Shown piece after piece: positions 1-13,000 of a stretch of DNA of 56,738 nt (position 1 is the first letter of the stretch; every line of letters starts with the position of its first letter). The DNA is from Acanthaster planci (taxonomy: Eukaryota; Echinodermata; Asteroidea; Valvatida; Acanthasteridae). A program made the translations under genes and the position numbers. The DNA lies in assembly GCF_001949145.1 (NCBI RefSeq), contig NW_019091355.1, positions 3,980,375-4,037,112 on the forward strand. Direction: 5' to 3'. The notes below the pieces were generated by a model. It did not search any database. It saw nothing but the letters and a program-made list of their open reading frames with translations, and was not told the DNA's origin.

Positions 1-340
1 TCGGAAGACTGTCCATAGATGACAAACTCAATTTTTTAAACTTTTGTGTGGTTCTTTGGCGAAGCCAGTTCATTTCAGCATTAGGGAAAGGGATTTCGTA
101 GCACTGCTGAAGAAAATAGTGTGCATAAATGCATTCACAAAAAAGTCATCTTGCAAATAAAATTCAACACTTAAGAAAGAAAACCATTTAAGAACATTTG
201 AGAAATTCAACGTCGTGAAAACAAATCGTGAAGATTTCATAATACCGGCATTATTAAGACTAAGAGTCTTAAACTCTTTAAGTATTTCTACGAGCAAAAA
301 ATACTGCGTGGAAAGTTAAGCGATGGGTCAAAGGATACCA
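1..340. other. Non-genic stretch
   Basis: No coding frame with a recognisable product is seen on either strand. The sequence is AT-rich and ends where the first copy of dispersed repeat family A begins. Confidence 0.5.
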
Positions 341-530
341 TCTTGAGCAGAAGCACCCCTTCATCGGTTGAAAAGAGCCATGTTTGACGGAAGTGCTTAT
401 TTTGTTGGTAGCGACGCGATCGTAATGCGTACATTTCATAGTCGCTCGTGATCCAGCGTGGTGCAGTTCCGAACAAAGGAGCCAGCGTTGCTAGGAACAT
501 TGCGCCCTCCCTTGGCCCAGCTTGGGGCTC
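341..530 (-). repeat. Dispersed repeat family A, copy 1
   Basis: This is a minus-strand copy of a short (about 190 bp) element found six times in the window. It begins with a variant of the terminal motif (TCTTGAGCAGAAGC) and ends with GCTTGGGGCTCAT. Other copies have the inverted pair GCCTCGAGC / GCTCGAGGC at the ends, which suggests a non-autonomous terminal-inverted-repeat element. The minus-strand reading frame is open throughout and resembles that of the other copies. Family assignment rests on alignment by eye between copies; no known named family is claimed. Confidence 0.8.
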
Positions 531-3500
531 ATAAAGAGTATTTTTCTCGTCGTTATATGCATTCAAATTACCGCGATTCAGTTATAACAAAATCACTGAG
601 CCATGACTCGGTTATAGTTTGCAGACCTTGAATTCCAACTATCTGCAGGAACTTAATTTGAATATTTCGCCTCTAAATACAACTCTTTAGAATATTCCGC
701 AAAATCAGTGCAAATTATTTCGAATAATTGTTTTTATTTTTTTGTGGGGGGGGGTTGTTAGACCGAGGACAAATGTATGTAGATCATTTCTCACCTATAC
801 AAAGAACCATTAAAATTAATAAATTGTCATAAATCTGTATTCTGAATCTTCCTTTGACCCCTTCCAAAGTGCGATTTCTTCACGCGTGTGATAATTTGGA
901 GAACTACTGACGATGAGAAAGGTTGGTTATCATAACACAAACTTGGCTGCTGCACCGTTGACATAATGCTGCACGAGCAATGCCACACTTGAGCCATCTT
1001 GCCAGTTCCATCTCGGGTTCAGTTAAGCTGCAGGTGGAAGCCAATTTCCATCTGACTCCGTGAGGCATGCTCGATTTCTCCGCGGAAGAACTGACGTCCT
1101 TTACCGACTGTCGCTCGGTAAATTGATTTGTCGCCTTCGTCAAGGGCAGACGTTGTTTGCACGATAAACAAGCTGGTCACTTTGGGGATAAGGGGTTTCA
1201 TCATAATGTACATATCCCCACCGGAGGGGATCCTTTTTAATATTCCTGTTAATTTCTATGCAAATTACATGAATCTTAATGGCATCTTTAATTTTTCATA
1301 ACTGTGATAGATGGTTGATACATTTGGACGCACAAAGGTTAACAATGGCCATTCGTTATCTTCGAAGGGCTTAATTATACAACACTAATCTAGTGTCTCC
1401 GGTAATCTGTGATTAAACTGCGAAAGATGTGCTGTAGTGTGTAGAAATCAGTCGCTTGATCTATGAATTGTGTCCTTAAACCCAAAGAGTGCATATTATC
1501 GTAAGACGCGCACGCTGTAAAAATTCTTCTCTACTCACCACAATCGGCCAATGGCAGGGAAGTCACCAACAGTAGCATCCACATGGCGATGGCTTCAGCT
1601 CGTATTTCCCTCTGCCTCTTTCGACCTGTCCGTGTGAATCAACATCCACATGATCAAAATCGATCATTAAAAATCTTCGCTCCTGCCGAAGCGAACACCT
1701 AAGCATATTGGAAAATGTCGTCTCTCGCGTAAGATGTTCTACTGCATGTCTTTTAAATGGAATCATTGAACTTGGACATTAACTTATAAATAAAGTAAAA
1801 GACTGAAAGAACGAAGGTTTTTTTTTTCATTTGAAATAACTAAAAGCTGTCGCGTGCCTCGTAGAGCAGTTGTTTCGGTTGATTCATCAAATTAAGCTCG
1901 ATCGACAAATCTCTTGATTAGGTGTTATGAATGATCAAAATACGCAAGATTAAGCAAAAATATAGTCATAATTTTTCACGATATGATTCATAATATAAGT
2001 CACTTTTTGTACTTTTTCTCCGTAAAGCTCTCAAATCTCTCAGATCCTGTTTGAATCTTTTTCTTAAAAATAGGTTTCCTCATCAAGATTTTACAGCATT
2101 GCACAATTGCAGTGGCTGGTTGACATGGAAAGGTGCAAAACCTCGTGAACGTTCACAAGTATTTATGCAAAAAATCAACTCTAACTAAAATTAGGCATGG
2201 GATATCGGCACAATTTACCCCATCGGGATAATTTAGTACTTCGTATCGTCGTACATGTGCTCTTATTCCTCCACGGTCGTACTCGAAAGAGACGAGGGGC
2301 ATGGGAATTATACTGAACAGCATTCCACTATACGTGATAACTATATATGGGAAGAGGTCTTGCTTGTGCCCTCAGATAGACCGCGCTTTACATTTATAGA
2401 CGCGGATGCCCTTTTGCTAAATTAAATTTGCTGGGCCCCCGAGTCAGATTTTTTTTTCTCTGCTCGACATGTTTCTCAGCGTCTTGTACCGAGGACAGAT
2501 TGTTTCCTTTTATTTGATAACGGTGATAACGAGCGGGAAACAGAATCTGACCCGTACTTTTCAACGGCCAGACACATTTGTGACGTGGTGTGTAAAACTG
2601 GAAATCGGACGAACCCTGGGAAACTGGTCAAACGAAGACCAAACGCGATCGCCTTTCATTTTGTGGTATATACTTGAAAAATTATAAAGTAAGACTGACC
2701 AGTCCTGCGGTTTCCTTCGAGCGAGGGTTCTGAAAATTGTTTCTGCAAATTTCGTGCATGGGCCTTGTTTATTGGAAAACTGATTTTTTTTTCATTATTT
2801 CATGAGGGACATAGAAATGTTTACATAGAAAGTCACTCTGAAGGTCAATGAAAACCCGTGTTACTCCAAAATTCTCCTACTGATAAAAATGTACAACAAT
2901 CAGTGAGCGAAAATTGCCCTCGGAAAAAAATACCAGTCAAGTAAACTACATAATTACAAAAGTTGGTCGTAATATCGCTGATATTTTTGGATTAGCGATG
3001 CTATTGTGATTGCTGTGTTTTGTACTTCCTGTGGTTACGATAATACTTTTTTTTCATCGACGTTATGGATGGTACAAACCAACCTTAAATCTTTATAATG
3101 ACATACTGTCGAAGAACGTGTTCGTCTTATTAATATATGCCCAAATCGGAAGGCAAATATGTGGCTTAAAAATATGCATGGTGGTCTCTTTAAAGAAAAC
3201 GGAATGTCGGAAGAAGTTAGCTCCGAGCTACATTCAGGCGTCTTGCTGCATCGACGGCCAAGGCTGCTTGGGCAAAATTCAGTTTTTATAATTAATCGGG
3301 CAGGTGAAATTCAACCGCCTGGAAATTAACCGCGACGTGCATTCCGTCTCCCGCGGGCAGGTGTTCACTGAAATCAAACTGTCGATGCGTCTGAGTGGTT
3401 GGGTTATTTTTGAAATTTCATTGTAGGCAGAGGCTGTCTTGTTCCGATTTTGCCCTGGAATCTGGTGCTTTATGTACATTGTGCGTCGAACATGCGCAAT

Positions 3501-6500
3501 ATTTTTTTTCAAAAAATCAGGTCCAGACGCATGCGCGAGCATGCGCTTTATTCCTGACCTTCTTGACCGCGCTCATCAGGTATAAATAACTACCGTTTCT
3601 TCGCTCATAGCACAATAAAAGAAACACGCAGTAGTTTTCTCAGGAGAGAAAATTGCCGGGTTTTAATTTTGTTTGATAAAATGAATTCGATCATAAGTGA
3701 ACTCCGTTGCCAGTGAAGAGTCTCGCCGGCATGCGTTGACACTAACACAGTCGCACTGCTCACAAAATAAGACCTGCCACGGGTAATCTTGACACGCGCT
3801 CGTGGTAGTAAAACAAAAGTGAAACGACTGTACAGTGATCACAACCGCGCCATTACTTTGTTTACAGATTATAATGTGGACGAGGAATACATGCAGGAAG
3901 TAGCAAACACGAAGAGTGATGACAGTATTGTTTGAGCAGAGTGGTAGGAGAATTTAAGAGCCAGATCGGAATACTGATGGAAGTTAAATTGGGATGGCAA
4001 TAAAAGCAGATCATAAATGCAAAACTGATGTTGTGTACTTAGAAGATCAAAGTTACCAAACTGTTCCCAAATTAACTGTTATCGTACTGGTATTTGCGGC
4101 ATATCCGAATTTAGACATGAAACCTCAACAGGGTAAGAACTCAGAATGTTTTGACTTTTGTGTGATGACTATATTCTAGTTCCATGCCCGATATTTCAGA
4201 AAACAGCTGTAGTGTGTCAACTCTTGATGTCATTTCTTTCAAAACCGTACGCGAGAATATTTTGGACCTTTGATAAATGGAAGGGTCATCGCTATTTAGA
4301 GCACACAAAAATGACAACTTTGTCTCTCAATCTATGTCCTTTGCCCAAACACCAATAATTCTCTTTCTTAATTTAAAAACCTTCTCAAACTACGGTTTAT
4401 ATGCATATGTTAGAAAAATTATACTGAATGGAAATTTTATAGATTGGAATTTGGAACAACAGTGCTAAGAATGAAAGTGCTAAAAATCGATGCGACGGTC
4501 GACGCTGCATAATGTGCTTTCAATATTCAACTACTAAAAAAAAATACTTCGATGAAATTTGGCGTGAGCAATTGCATATTGAATATACACACCTTAAATG
4601 AAGTAGATGCTGCCAAGGAATATATTAGTAACGAATATATTTGCTGAGAAGTGTTCCAGATGACACAATGCTATGATTGCGTTCGTTTCGTTCCTTCTAA
4701 TGCGCCGGTACACCACTAAAAATGCTATATGCACGTACGCATGTACACAATGGCTCGAACCAAAAATAGCGACACTCGATATTTGCTCGAAATTGATGAT
4801 TTTCTCAGTGCCTGGATTGGCATTTGTTATTGCCAACTCAACTTTCATGTACTTGAAAATAATACCTGTGGCACTTAAGGTACACAAGTAAATAAGTAAT
4901 AGTAATCAAATTTCATTTCATCACAATTAACGAATCGTGGTCTTTATACATTGGGTTGCAAGGAAATCGTGAGTATCTTGTCGGCACGATTTACGCACGA
5001 CCGCTGTGAATGACGGCCGTGTTATCTATCACTGTTTACCGTCTCGATAAAGGTACGGTGTCATACACACACTAATCGTAAGACAACAAGATACCATCAT
5101 AACTCACCTGTCAAAATCCAGCGTGGATGTGGAGAGGATTCCCGTCTAGTTAATGGTTCCCAACACAGCCGTCTACCGACAATGATGATGGCTGGAATAG
5201 CCAAGTGATGATCTATAAGTCGTGCTGTGTGTGTGCTCAACCCGCATCACTCAGTGCTCGGCCGTAGTTGCATCTCTCCATCTACGGCGTATGCTGAGCT
5301 GCATTCCTGGCCCAGCCACGCTCTGCATCAGCGCTGTCGATAACAACCCCCCTCCATCTCTTCATGTCATTAGCTATCCAGAGCTCTTGTACCTGGCTAT
5401 TTTTAGCTCGACTGAAAGGTCACGTGGTCGCATCTGCTGCCGTCTGCATCATTACGCCGCATCCCCTTTCCCCCCGCTCAATCCATCCTCCAAACGCGGG
5501 ATATTGCAACTCTGTGTGATTGGCCCTGCGAGTATCCTGTCGAATCCAATCGATTTCCCGTCCTGCGCGGTTCGGTTCGGCAAAACACGTCTCATGTTAC
5601 TGACTGGGTTGTTACTGCATACGGTATAAGAGAAAAAAATGCTTGGTTTGATTTGGTAATGAAAAATAGTTACTAATTTCAATTAGTAGTGGGGGAGAGG
5701 AATCGTACCTTTTCGAAAGCAAATATTCAGTTAACTGAATTTTTCACTTTTGCTGTTACAAAATCGAGCTGTCTCTTTAAATTTCATATTCTAATCATTC
5801 ATAAGTATCACATTCATTTTTCAACCTGCAAGACTAATGTACATGCATCATATTTACACCTGTCACTTTAAAGGCATCAGGTAAACGGTAACAGATGGAC
5901 AGGTTTATTGTGTATTCACTGCGCACCGATGCTAGAGATGTTGCAGTGTTTCAGAGCATCAGCATACAAAGGACATTATGCTAAGGGATGCCAGTTACAC
6001 GCAGTGTATTCCAACATTGCCCAGGTTGTCATCATTGGCTTGTCATCTCAAGAAACACATGCCAGTGACAGCTCCCTCTAGTGATAACTTGCAGGAAGAA
6101 AAAAATATCGAAAGGGCACATGACTTAATATTACATAAGAACATAGTTTGTGCAACTTGGTACTCTCCTTAAACGTTAGTAAATTATTTTACTTCAATTT
6201 TAGCTAATGCCGTTGAAATTTTCCCTACTTTCCGTGATAGAGGAGGGCGCTGTTGCTGTTACAATTCGTGTAAAAATCTGCATTAGCATAAAAACTCTTA
6301 AGCGTAACGTATTTCCCCGACCATAATATTCCGACTATTCTGACCAAAAAAAAATCTTGAGTTAAAACTATACGTAGCCGCCGTTGTAACACCACGTGAC
6401 CAGGGAGTATGATGTTGGGTCCGATTTTGTCCAAAAGTTTTCTGTAGTTGTTGACTTTTCGGATAATGTCGTTAATGTTCGCGAAGGTCTTGAGCGTATG

Positions 6501-6656
6501 TAGGTCCCCTATCGCCTTTATTTTCTTCACACACGCACAATGCGGAAAAAGTTTTCCGAAAGTGTTTATATTCCGACCACCTCTACAATTTTTTTTTCTG
6601 GAGGAATATCCTTGGATCCTCTCAGCAGGGCGTGCCAATACGGGCGATTCGCAATA
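531..6656. other. Long non-genic stretch
   Basis: About 6 kb without a gene I can support. The short open frames here show no recognisable domain, no family motif and no consistent splice context. Homopolymer runs occur near 741-756 (T then G). A TATAAATA-like string lies near 3578 with an AATAAA 35 bp beyond it, but no coding sequence goes with either, so I do not call a promoter. The 135-codon frame at 5222-5629 has no recognisable similarity. Confidence 0.5.
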
Positions 6657-6791
6657 GCGTGTCTCCAAGAGTTTGCGATGCGTTGGCCAATCACAGTGCG
6701 AGAAATCTGTCGACCCTTTCCAAACGAGCACTAGGTGGACAGACTTTGCGCATTGTGATTGCCAACGCGTTACAAACTCTTGGAGGCGCGC
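6657..6791. repeat. Long inverted repeat / hairpin
   Basis: The left arm (6657-6716) pairs with the right arm (6734-6791) across a loop of roughly 18 bases. Arm core words are CTCCAAGAGTTTG and its complement CAAACTCTTGGAG, GCGTTGGC and its complement, and TCTGTC near the loop with GACAGA opposite. A few mismatches and one-base offsets remain. It could be a foldback transposon (MITE) or a transcribed hairpin. No second copy was found in the window. Confidence 0.8.
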
Positions 6792-6975
6792 TTTTGTGAA
6801 ACTCCCGTATTATGCTTCTCAACGTCCATTTACTCCCCGACCATTTCCTTTCACTTGATCAGCCCCTGGGTAATGTAACTCCAACAAAGTTAGATTGTAC
6901 GCTCACCAGGTTAGTGTCGACAGTAGTTATACTTTTTACGGTTTGCGTACGAGACACTTATATTTTTGTGTATGG

Positions 6976-7168
6976 ACTCCGAGCTGGACCAAGAGAGGGT
7001 GCACTTTTCCTAGCAGCAGAGGCTCCTTTGGTAGGAGCTTCGCATCGGTGGTTCAGGGACGACTATGAAACGCAAGCGTTGCAGTCGCATCGTTACCAAC
7101 AAAATAAACACTCCCGACAAACACGGCTCTTTTCAACCTATGAGGGGGTGCGCTTCTGCTCAAGGCGG
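6976..7168 (+). repeat. Dispersed repeat family A, copy 2
   Basis: Forward copy, full length, starting ACTCCGAGCTGGACC and ending CTTCTGCTCAAGGCGG. It is open in one frame from end to end, giving a peptide with the signature AGPREGA, then APLVG, then YQQNK. The same signature is encoded by the copy at 341-530 on the other strand. Confidence 0.85.
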
Positions 7169-7977
7169 ATCGTAAATTGTAAAACATTTTTCTTTTATCT
7201 GCAGGGCCCAATTTCATGGGGCTGCTTAAGAGTTAGCAGAAAATTTGTGCTACTATAACATAAATTTTGCTGATTTTTTGCACTATTTCATGGTGCATAC
7301 TTACTTAGTTGTGCTTAATAAGGTTGCGCGCGCACATGTGTGCTTTTGCCGTACTTTAAGCTTACGGTCCAAGTTCACGAAATACACGGAGCGTCTGTCG
7401 ACGTCGAATCGCGTGCTTCAGGGCCGTGAAAATGGGCGCAGGATTGAATTATCGCTGAACGTCAAATTCTTTCAGATCCCGGGGAAGCTTTATGTATCCC
7501 CCCGTGACCTGTCTAGGGAACAGCTTGCACTGTTTGTATAACAACACTAGTGCGAGAACTTCCCGGATGACGTCTGACCTTGACGAACATCACTCAAATG
7601 CTGACGCAATTGCTAAGCAAATGCCGTCACGTGCACGCTTTTGAGGGATGCGGGTCTCGGATGGCTGTGCACGCCCGACGGGAATTCTTTGGTTAATTGT
7701 TCCTGAAGGGCCGGCTCGTGCAAAATATTTTCTTGGATGAAAGTTGGTGCAGGCATCTTTGTGTCCTATTCACTGAAGAAATAGGATGGCCATCTCTCGC
7801 GATTCACTTATGTTTTTGTACAAATTGTGAGCATAATGTTGGAAATGTTGTACCGTCAAGTGAAATTTATATTGAAGTGTATGTATTAAGCATGACCCTC
7901 TAAGTTAATTCCGAGCTCTCGGCGAGTCATCTACCTGTGTCATTCTAGCTCCGAGTCTCTCGTGTGCAGGGGGCGAG
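7169..7977. other. Non-genic stretch
   Basis: No gene or repeat is recognised between family A copy 2 and the foldback element at 7978. Short open frames show no family features. Confidence 0.45.
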
Positions 7978-8102
7978 CTTACGCTGCATCCGAATCTCTT
8001 GTCTAGAGCTAGGTCTAGGTCTTCACTCCATTGAAAGTACGTGGAGACGCGCAGACAATAGACCTAGCCGTAGCTCTGGAAGCCCGTTTCGGACACGGCC
8101 TT
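7978..8102. repeat. Foldback element family B, copy 1
   Basis: A compact element of about 125 bp whose ends and interior are inverted. GAGCTAGGTCTAGGTCT near the left faces AGACCTAGCCGTAGCTC near the right. The outer ends read GCATCCGAATCTCTTGTC and GGACACGGCCTTA. Copies occur at 38432-38553 and 42038-42145. The form fits a MITE or foldback transposon with no coding capacity. Confidence 0.85.
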
Positions 8103-9400
8103 ACATGGTGACGTTGTCTATGTCGCCATGCGCACTTGCACTTCCGATCTCGCCCATAAATGGAGTCTTCTTTTACCCACTATAGTGATATGGCTTCTCC
8201 ACACCTGAAGAACGGCGGAAAAAGAATTGCCCTAAAACGTCACCATTTTCTATCAGCAGAGTAGATTTTTCATACTCTCTTAATCTTGAAGTATAGAAAA
8301 TAGAAAGGGAAAAATGAAACGAAAACCTACCGGGATGTTGAGGACGCAGGCGATGTCGGAACCGTTTAGAAGCTGTATATGTACAGCTCTGTGGGAAATA
8401 CATAGGTCACAAGACGTAGAGCGCCCTCTGTGATACCGTGCACGATATGGGGCCGATGGGTCCCCCCCCACGTCCAATCCCTATACACACTGAAGACTAT
8501 CGTTACCTAACACATGCCCCCAGAAGTCTGTAAAGAATTCCTGAGATTTCAATCAAACAATGACCAACACAAAGGCGGGGGGGGGGGTTAACTCCGTCCC
8601 ATATCTTGCATCATATGCCCTCTGTGACCTGCTTGACCTGTTATAAAGACAGAAGTGGCCGGGGGTGATATTTGGAGGGACTCCCTAAAATGAGTGCAAA
8701 AATACGTACATTTCGGGGCGTTGACAATTGGAATGGTACCAGCCCCCAGAAAGAACTCTGGTCAGTATTAACAACTCCATTAAATTTAACATGATAAATA
8801 ATATAAATCAATATTAAGAGATTGCTATACCTTAATGAGGCATCCACTGAGTGCTAATCATTCCTGGTACTGGTTCTGTACACATGCACGAATTCCAGCA
8901 ACTGCCGGCTGCATACCCGAGCTACACCCCCTAGAACCCAGGTGGCAAGCCCAAAAACCAGGCTAATGCAATGAGCAGAGCCCCGAGAAAGGTTCCATGC
9001 GATGTGGCCGTCTGTAACGTGGACAGTCCGCAAGATGTGAAGACGCAGACACGAACGGAAGAAATGGTGCATGGCATCATTCCTCCCAAAAATTAAAACA
9101 AAATGGCGTCAGAAACTCCTTGATTTTTTTCCAGAAAATACCCTTTTAGATTGACTGTACCGCGTCATGATGCCAAACCTGTCTTCCAGTTTCATGCACT
9201 TCGTTGATGGTCTGCTATTTAGTTGTTGACAGGGCATCTTATAGGCCCTGCTAATTCACGCTTTGTACAGAGTACAATTAAAAGAATGCGTTTGCCGCAG
9301 AGTGGGAACAGCTGCTGAAAGTTTACGGTGGCGAATAACTCAATGAGATACAACAAAGGCGCCTTTCCAGATGTACGTTTTTTGGGTGTGTTGCGTACAC
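8103..9400. other. Non-genic stretch
   Basis: No supported gene. Contains a G run near 8577-8587 and a C run near 8461. Nothing else is recognised. Confidence 0.45.
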
Positions 9401-10050
9401 AGTGCGTTCATGCGCCATAATGCTGTAAAGCATAGACTTGCTGAGGTCAATGTGTATAAATGTATCAATGATAAGCTGCCACTGTATTTTAAATCATACT
9501 TTAAACTTACCTCAAATGTTCACTCATATCATACCAGAAGTACCTCTCCAAAGAAATTATATGTTGATACCAATGGAACTTCATGACACAAAAACAGTCT
9601 TGTACAATGTGGTGTCCAATACTGGAACAGCCTAAATGAAACTATAAAAGCAGCGCCCACTTTATTAACATTTGCTCTTAAGTTGAAAAATCTAATACTT
9701 TCTGAATACATCACCTGTACCCACTAGAATTGTATTTTGATGCATTGTATTATCTCCTGCCTGTCAGTGTTTGTCCGTATGTGTATCATTGCCAAAAACA
9801 TTTTCATGTCTTGTATTGTCCTATGTTATAATATGTATGTCTGTCAATAGGTTAGGGTACAAAGGCAAATTTATGCTTCACCCTTTACCTAGATGTTGTT
9901 CTTTAACGTGTGCTTTGTCTTTCTGCTTGACATTGTACATTCTAAGGCGAACTATTGTAAAACTTAATTCATCTTCTACTCAGTAACCATGGTATGAACA
10001 ACATTAAATAAACGTCTGTCAAAAAAAAACAACAAAAAACAAACAAAAAA
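9401..10050 (+). mobile_element. 5'-truncated non-LTR retrotransposon (LINE) 3' end
   Basis: Bases 9410-9727 read in one frame as the C-terminal end of a LINE reverse-transcriptase protein. Seen are VYKCINDKLPLYF, then HSYHTRS, then a GVQYWNSLNETIK segment, which follow the usual Jockey/CR1-type pattern of VYKxLNG, HxxNTR and xxWNSLP. One in-frame TGA at 9584-9586 interrupts it and TAG at 9725-9727 ends it. A non-coding tail of about 290 bp follows, with AATAAA just before an A-rich end (10021-10050). The stop and the 5' truncation make it a dead copy. The clade is not fixed by so short a piece. Confidence 0.8.
9410..9727 (+). pseudogene. Reverse-transcriptase C-terminal fragment with one in-frame stop
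   Basis: This is the protein-coding remnant of the LINE at 9401-10050: about 58 codons before the internal TGA and 46 after it, all in the same frame, so the break is a nonsense change and not a frameshift. No catalytic polymerase motif (such as YADD) lies in the piece, because only the region C-terminal to the polymerase domain is left. It is non-functional. Confidence 0.75.
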
Positions 10051-13000
10051 TGGCCTTGGAACCGTAGCTCGCACGCCTGGCAGAAATTTACCCACAGTGC
10101 TCTGCGCCTCGGTAGCCGCCACCCCGTGTGAAGTTTCCCTCACTAAAATCTGTGCAGAGCCATCAGCCCTTCCAAGAGCCCTGTTCAGGCGCCATATAGG
10201 CGACGAGCGCAGTGTACATTACAGCATGCAGCTGTTATGCACTATTGTGTATTCATGTGCATCGACGCATAATCCGCCATTTTGGTTCCAACAAGGAAGA
10301 CATTCATGTCGCAACTCTCTCTGGCCGCGTTTGTTTCACAAGGATCTGTCATTGGTTTACGTACACCAAACCCGCATAGTGGATGGTGCGGACCAGCGTT
10401 AGGATCACTGATCGAGGTCCAGATCGGTGTGAAACAAACGGGCTCTCTATCGACATCTCTGCCACGGTCAGCCGTCTATCTGCAGTAGGGCTAAGAGAGT
10501 CTTCTTCGCCAATGAATTTTGATCCCATGCGGTATAGGTCGGATTGGTGACACTGCTACAGTAAAAAAAAAAGTATTCGAATTGTACTGTTCAAACATCT
10601 TCCATCTTCTTGCATACCCTTTTACTTGAACGTCTTTGAAATTGCGACAAAATCAGGCTATCTGTAAGTCCTAAGGGCGAAGCGTGGTGATTTTCACACT
10701 GTAAGCCTATCACAGGTGGTTCCAGTCCACAAGACGAAAATCACCGATTGTTTGCCATTAGGATTTAGCGTAACGAGTTTATAATCAACTAGGTATGATT
10801 CCCTCAATGTTTCAAACTGACTACGTAAAGATTTGACACACATGTTGTCCTTCGTTCAGAGTCCCTTTGTTCAAGAATATTGAAAGATGTTGGACTGGTT
10901 CCATCTGCGTGTCACTCAAGAGGCACGTGGGTTCTAGATCCTACATGAAGCACCCCGGACCTTCCAGAGCTGATTTATTGACGGTAGCTTCGCCGTATAT
11001 TACGCAAAGAATATTGAAACCGATACGGCTTGTCTTTCAGGGATCCGTGCCAGCATGCTGCCCCCGACCCCCGGGAAAATTGAGCTGATCGTGAACCCGG
11101 GTCTCCTCGAATGACGTCGGCACGCTCAGCTCCATCACATCACACCGACGCTGTCGCCAAGACATCGCAGGCAATAAACAGACTCACTTGTTTGGTTAAT
11201 TTATTTTTTTCTCTGAAAGTATACATTGTTCTCTTGTCCTGAAGTGAACTGTTTTTCTTGAGATTTTGTGCGATATTAAGAAGAAAAGCCCACGCAGGTT
11301 TACCCACCGAATGCATACCTTGAGAGGCGGTTCCTTCCTCAATTTCATTTTAATACAAATTAAGTGATGCACTTTCAATTTCGTGTTTGCGGCATCATAT
11401 CTTATTTTGTCTGGCCTTGAAATGAATGGGTGTGCGTGTCGTTCGGCACACAGATCACATGACACCAGACCACACCGGCCGGATTTTGGCAACTGTTTGG
11501 GGTATAATTCACCCCGGGAATTGACTCAGTCACGACAAGGAACGGAAAAAACATCCTACTTTCTTATTAACCCTGAATCCATAAAGTACGAATGTCGTAA
11601 TTAATCAAATTGTTTTAACTGCGCCTTCCTCTTTCCGAGAACACATTCAACACACGAAAACAACAGAACTACATCCGCCAACCGGAAACAAACGTGCACA
11701 TAGCGTCATTGTCAGTGATGGTTGACCTAAAAACTATTGGAGTTTTTCTGCAGAATTAGGCTTTATTTCATTTTCTGGACCAAACCTATGACTTGCGTAA
11801 GGTTTTGTTTGTTTTTTCTTTTTTCTTTTTCTTTTTTGTGGTTTCACTGATAACTTGCAATATCTTGTTTTAGTGATAAAAAGAGAACAGAGAAACTTCC
11901 CCTGTTGAAATATCGGACTACACTTCCCCCTCCCCCCCAAAAAAGAGAGAGAAAAAATTCTCTCCTATACAAGTCTGATTACCGCAGCGTATTTGTGTTT
12001 TTAAAAATTTCGAAGCCCGGCCTGCTCAGGCCCAGTGCACGATGTCACGTACCACGTCGGCCACAATGAAGAGCGCCCTCAATAAAAAATATACAGCCCC
12101 AATAATTACGTTTCAGTGAGTGGTTAATAGATGCAGGATGATTGGGGAAGGAAATGGTGGGCTTTCGCAATCAGAAATAAACCTGAACCCATCTGCGTGC
12201 GCTAGTGGCTGAAATTCAAACCTAAGGCCCGAATGAAACAGAACTCGGTTTGACAAGTCTCACTGGGCGCCCATGAATCACACAACATACTTATCCCGGG
12301 CTACCTAGGGTCTGATATCCAGTCAACACAATAATGCGGGGGAGGATCCATTGTGGGTTGATCGTCCCATAGAGCTCTATGATATTCTGTTGATTGTTGT
12401 TGGTATCTTAACCTTGACATGAGGGGGTGGGGAGGGTACGGGGTTTGGGTTTGGGGTGGGGCGGTGTTCCCCATTGTTTGTTGTGTGGTTCATGTGGAAG
12501 GGAGGACGGCCGGCAACGTGCCAAACGAAGGTAGAGAAACTCTTGGACAGTAACTTTGAACGCTAAGACTGTGAAACTCAGAGAGGAAGCTCTGCATGTA
12601 CGTGTACTTACAACCAAACGGTATTGGGAGATTGAAATATGTTCTCACGAGTTTTATGCTTTGGATTAAACTCCCACGAGATGAGTTTGCTCCGCCGATC
12701 GCCTGCTGAAAGCTTGTGCCCAAAATAAGCTTAACTTTCAATTCAAACACAGGTGAATTTGTCATTGATTAACCAACAACCCCCCCAAGAAAAAAATACA
12801 CCATGGCAACGATTCATCCCAGAATCAGAGGACATTTTTACACAATGTGGAACAATTTGTAACATGCAATTAAAAAATAGCACTTATATTTAGGAATCTT
12901 TTGGAAAGCGCATAATTCGTTTGCCTGATAAAATAATGCATTTGCTTTGAATGTAGGTACCACAATGTAACAGCAACAAGACAGAGATTAATGTTGAATG

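Noticed and set aside
5222-5629. 135-codon open frame on the + strand
   Set aside because: Rich in Ser, Leu, Cys and Pro with no recognisable domain and no clear splice or poly(A) context; open frames of this length occur by chance in 57 kb.
6225-6731. 168-codon open frame on the - strand
   Set aside because: It runs into the inverted repeat at 6657 and shows no family motif. Length alone is not enough.
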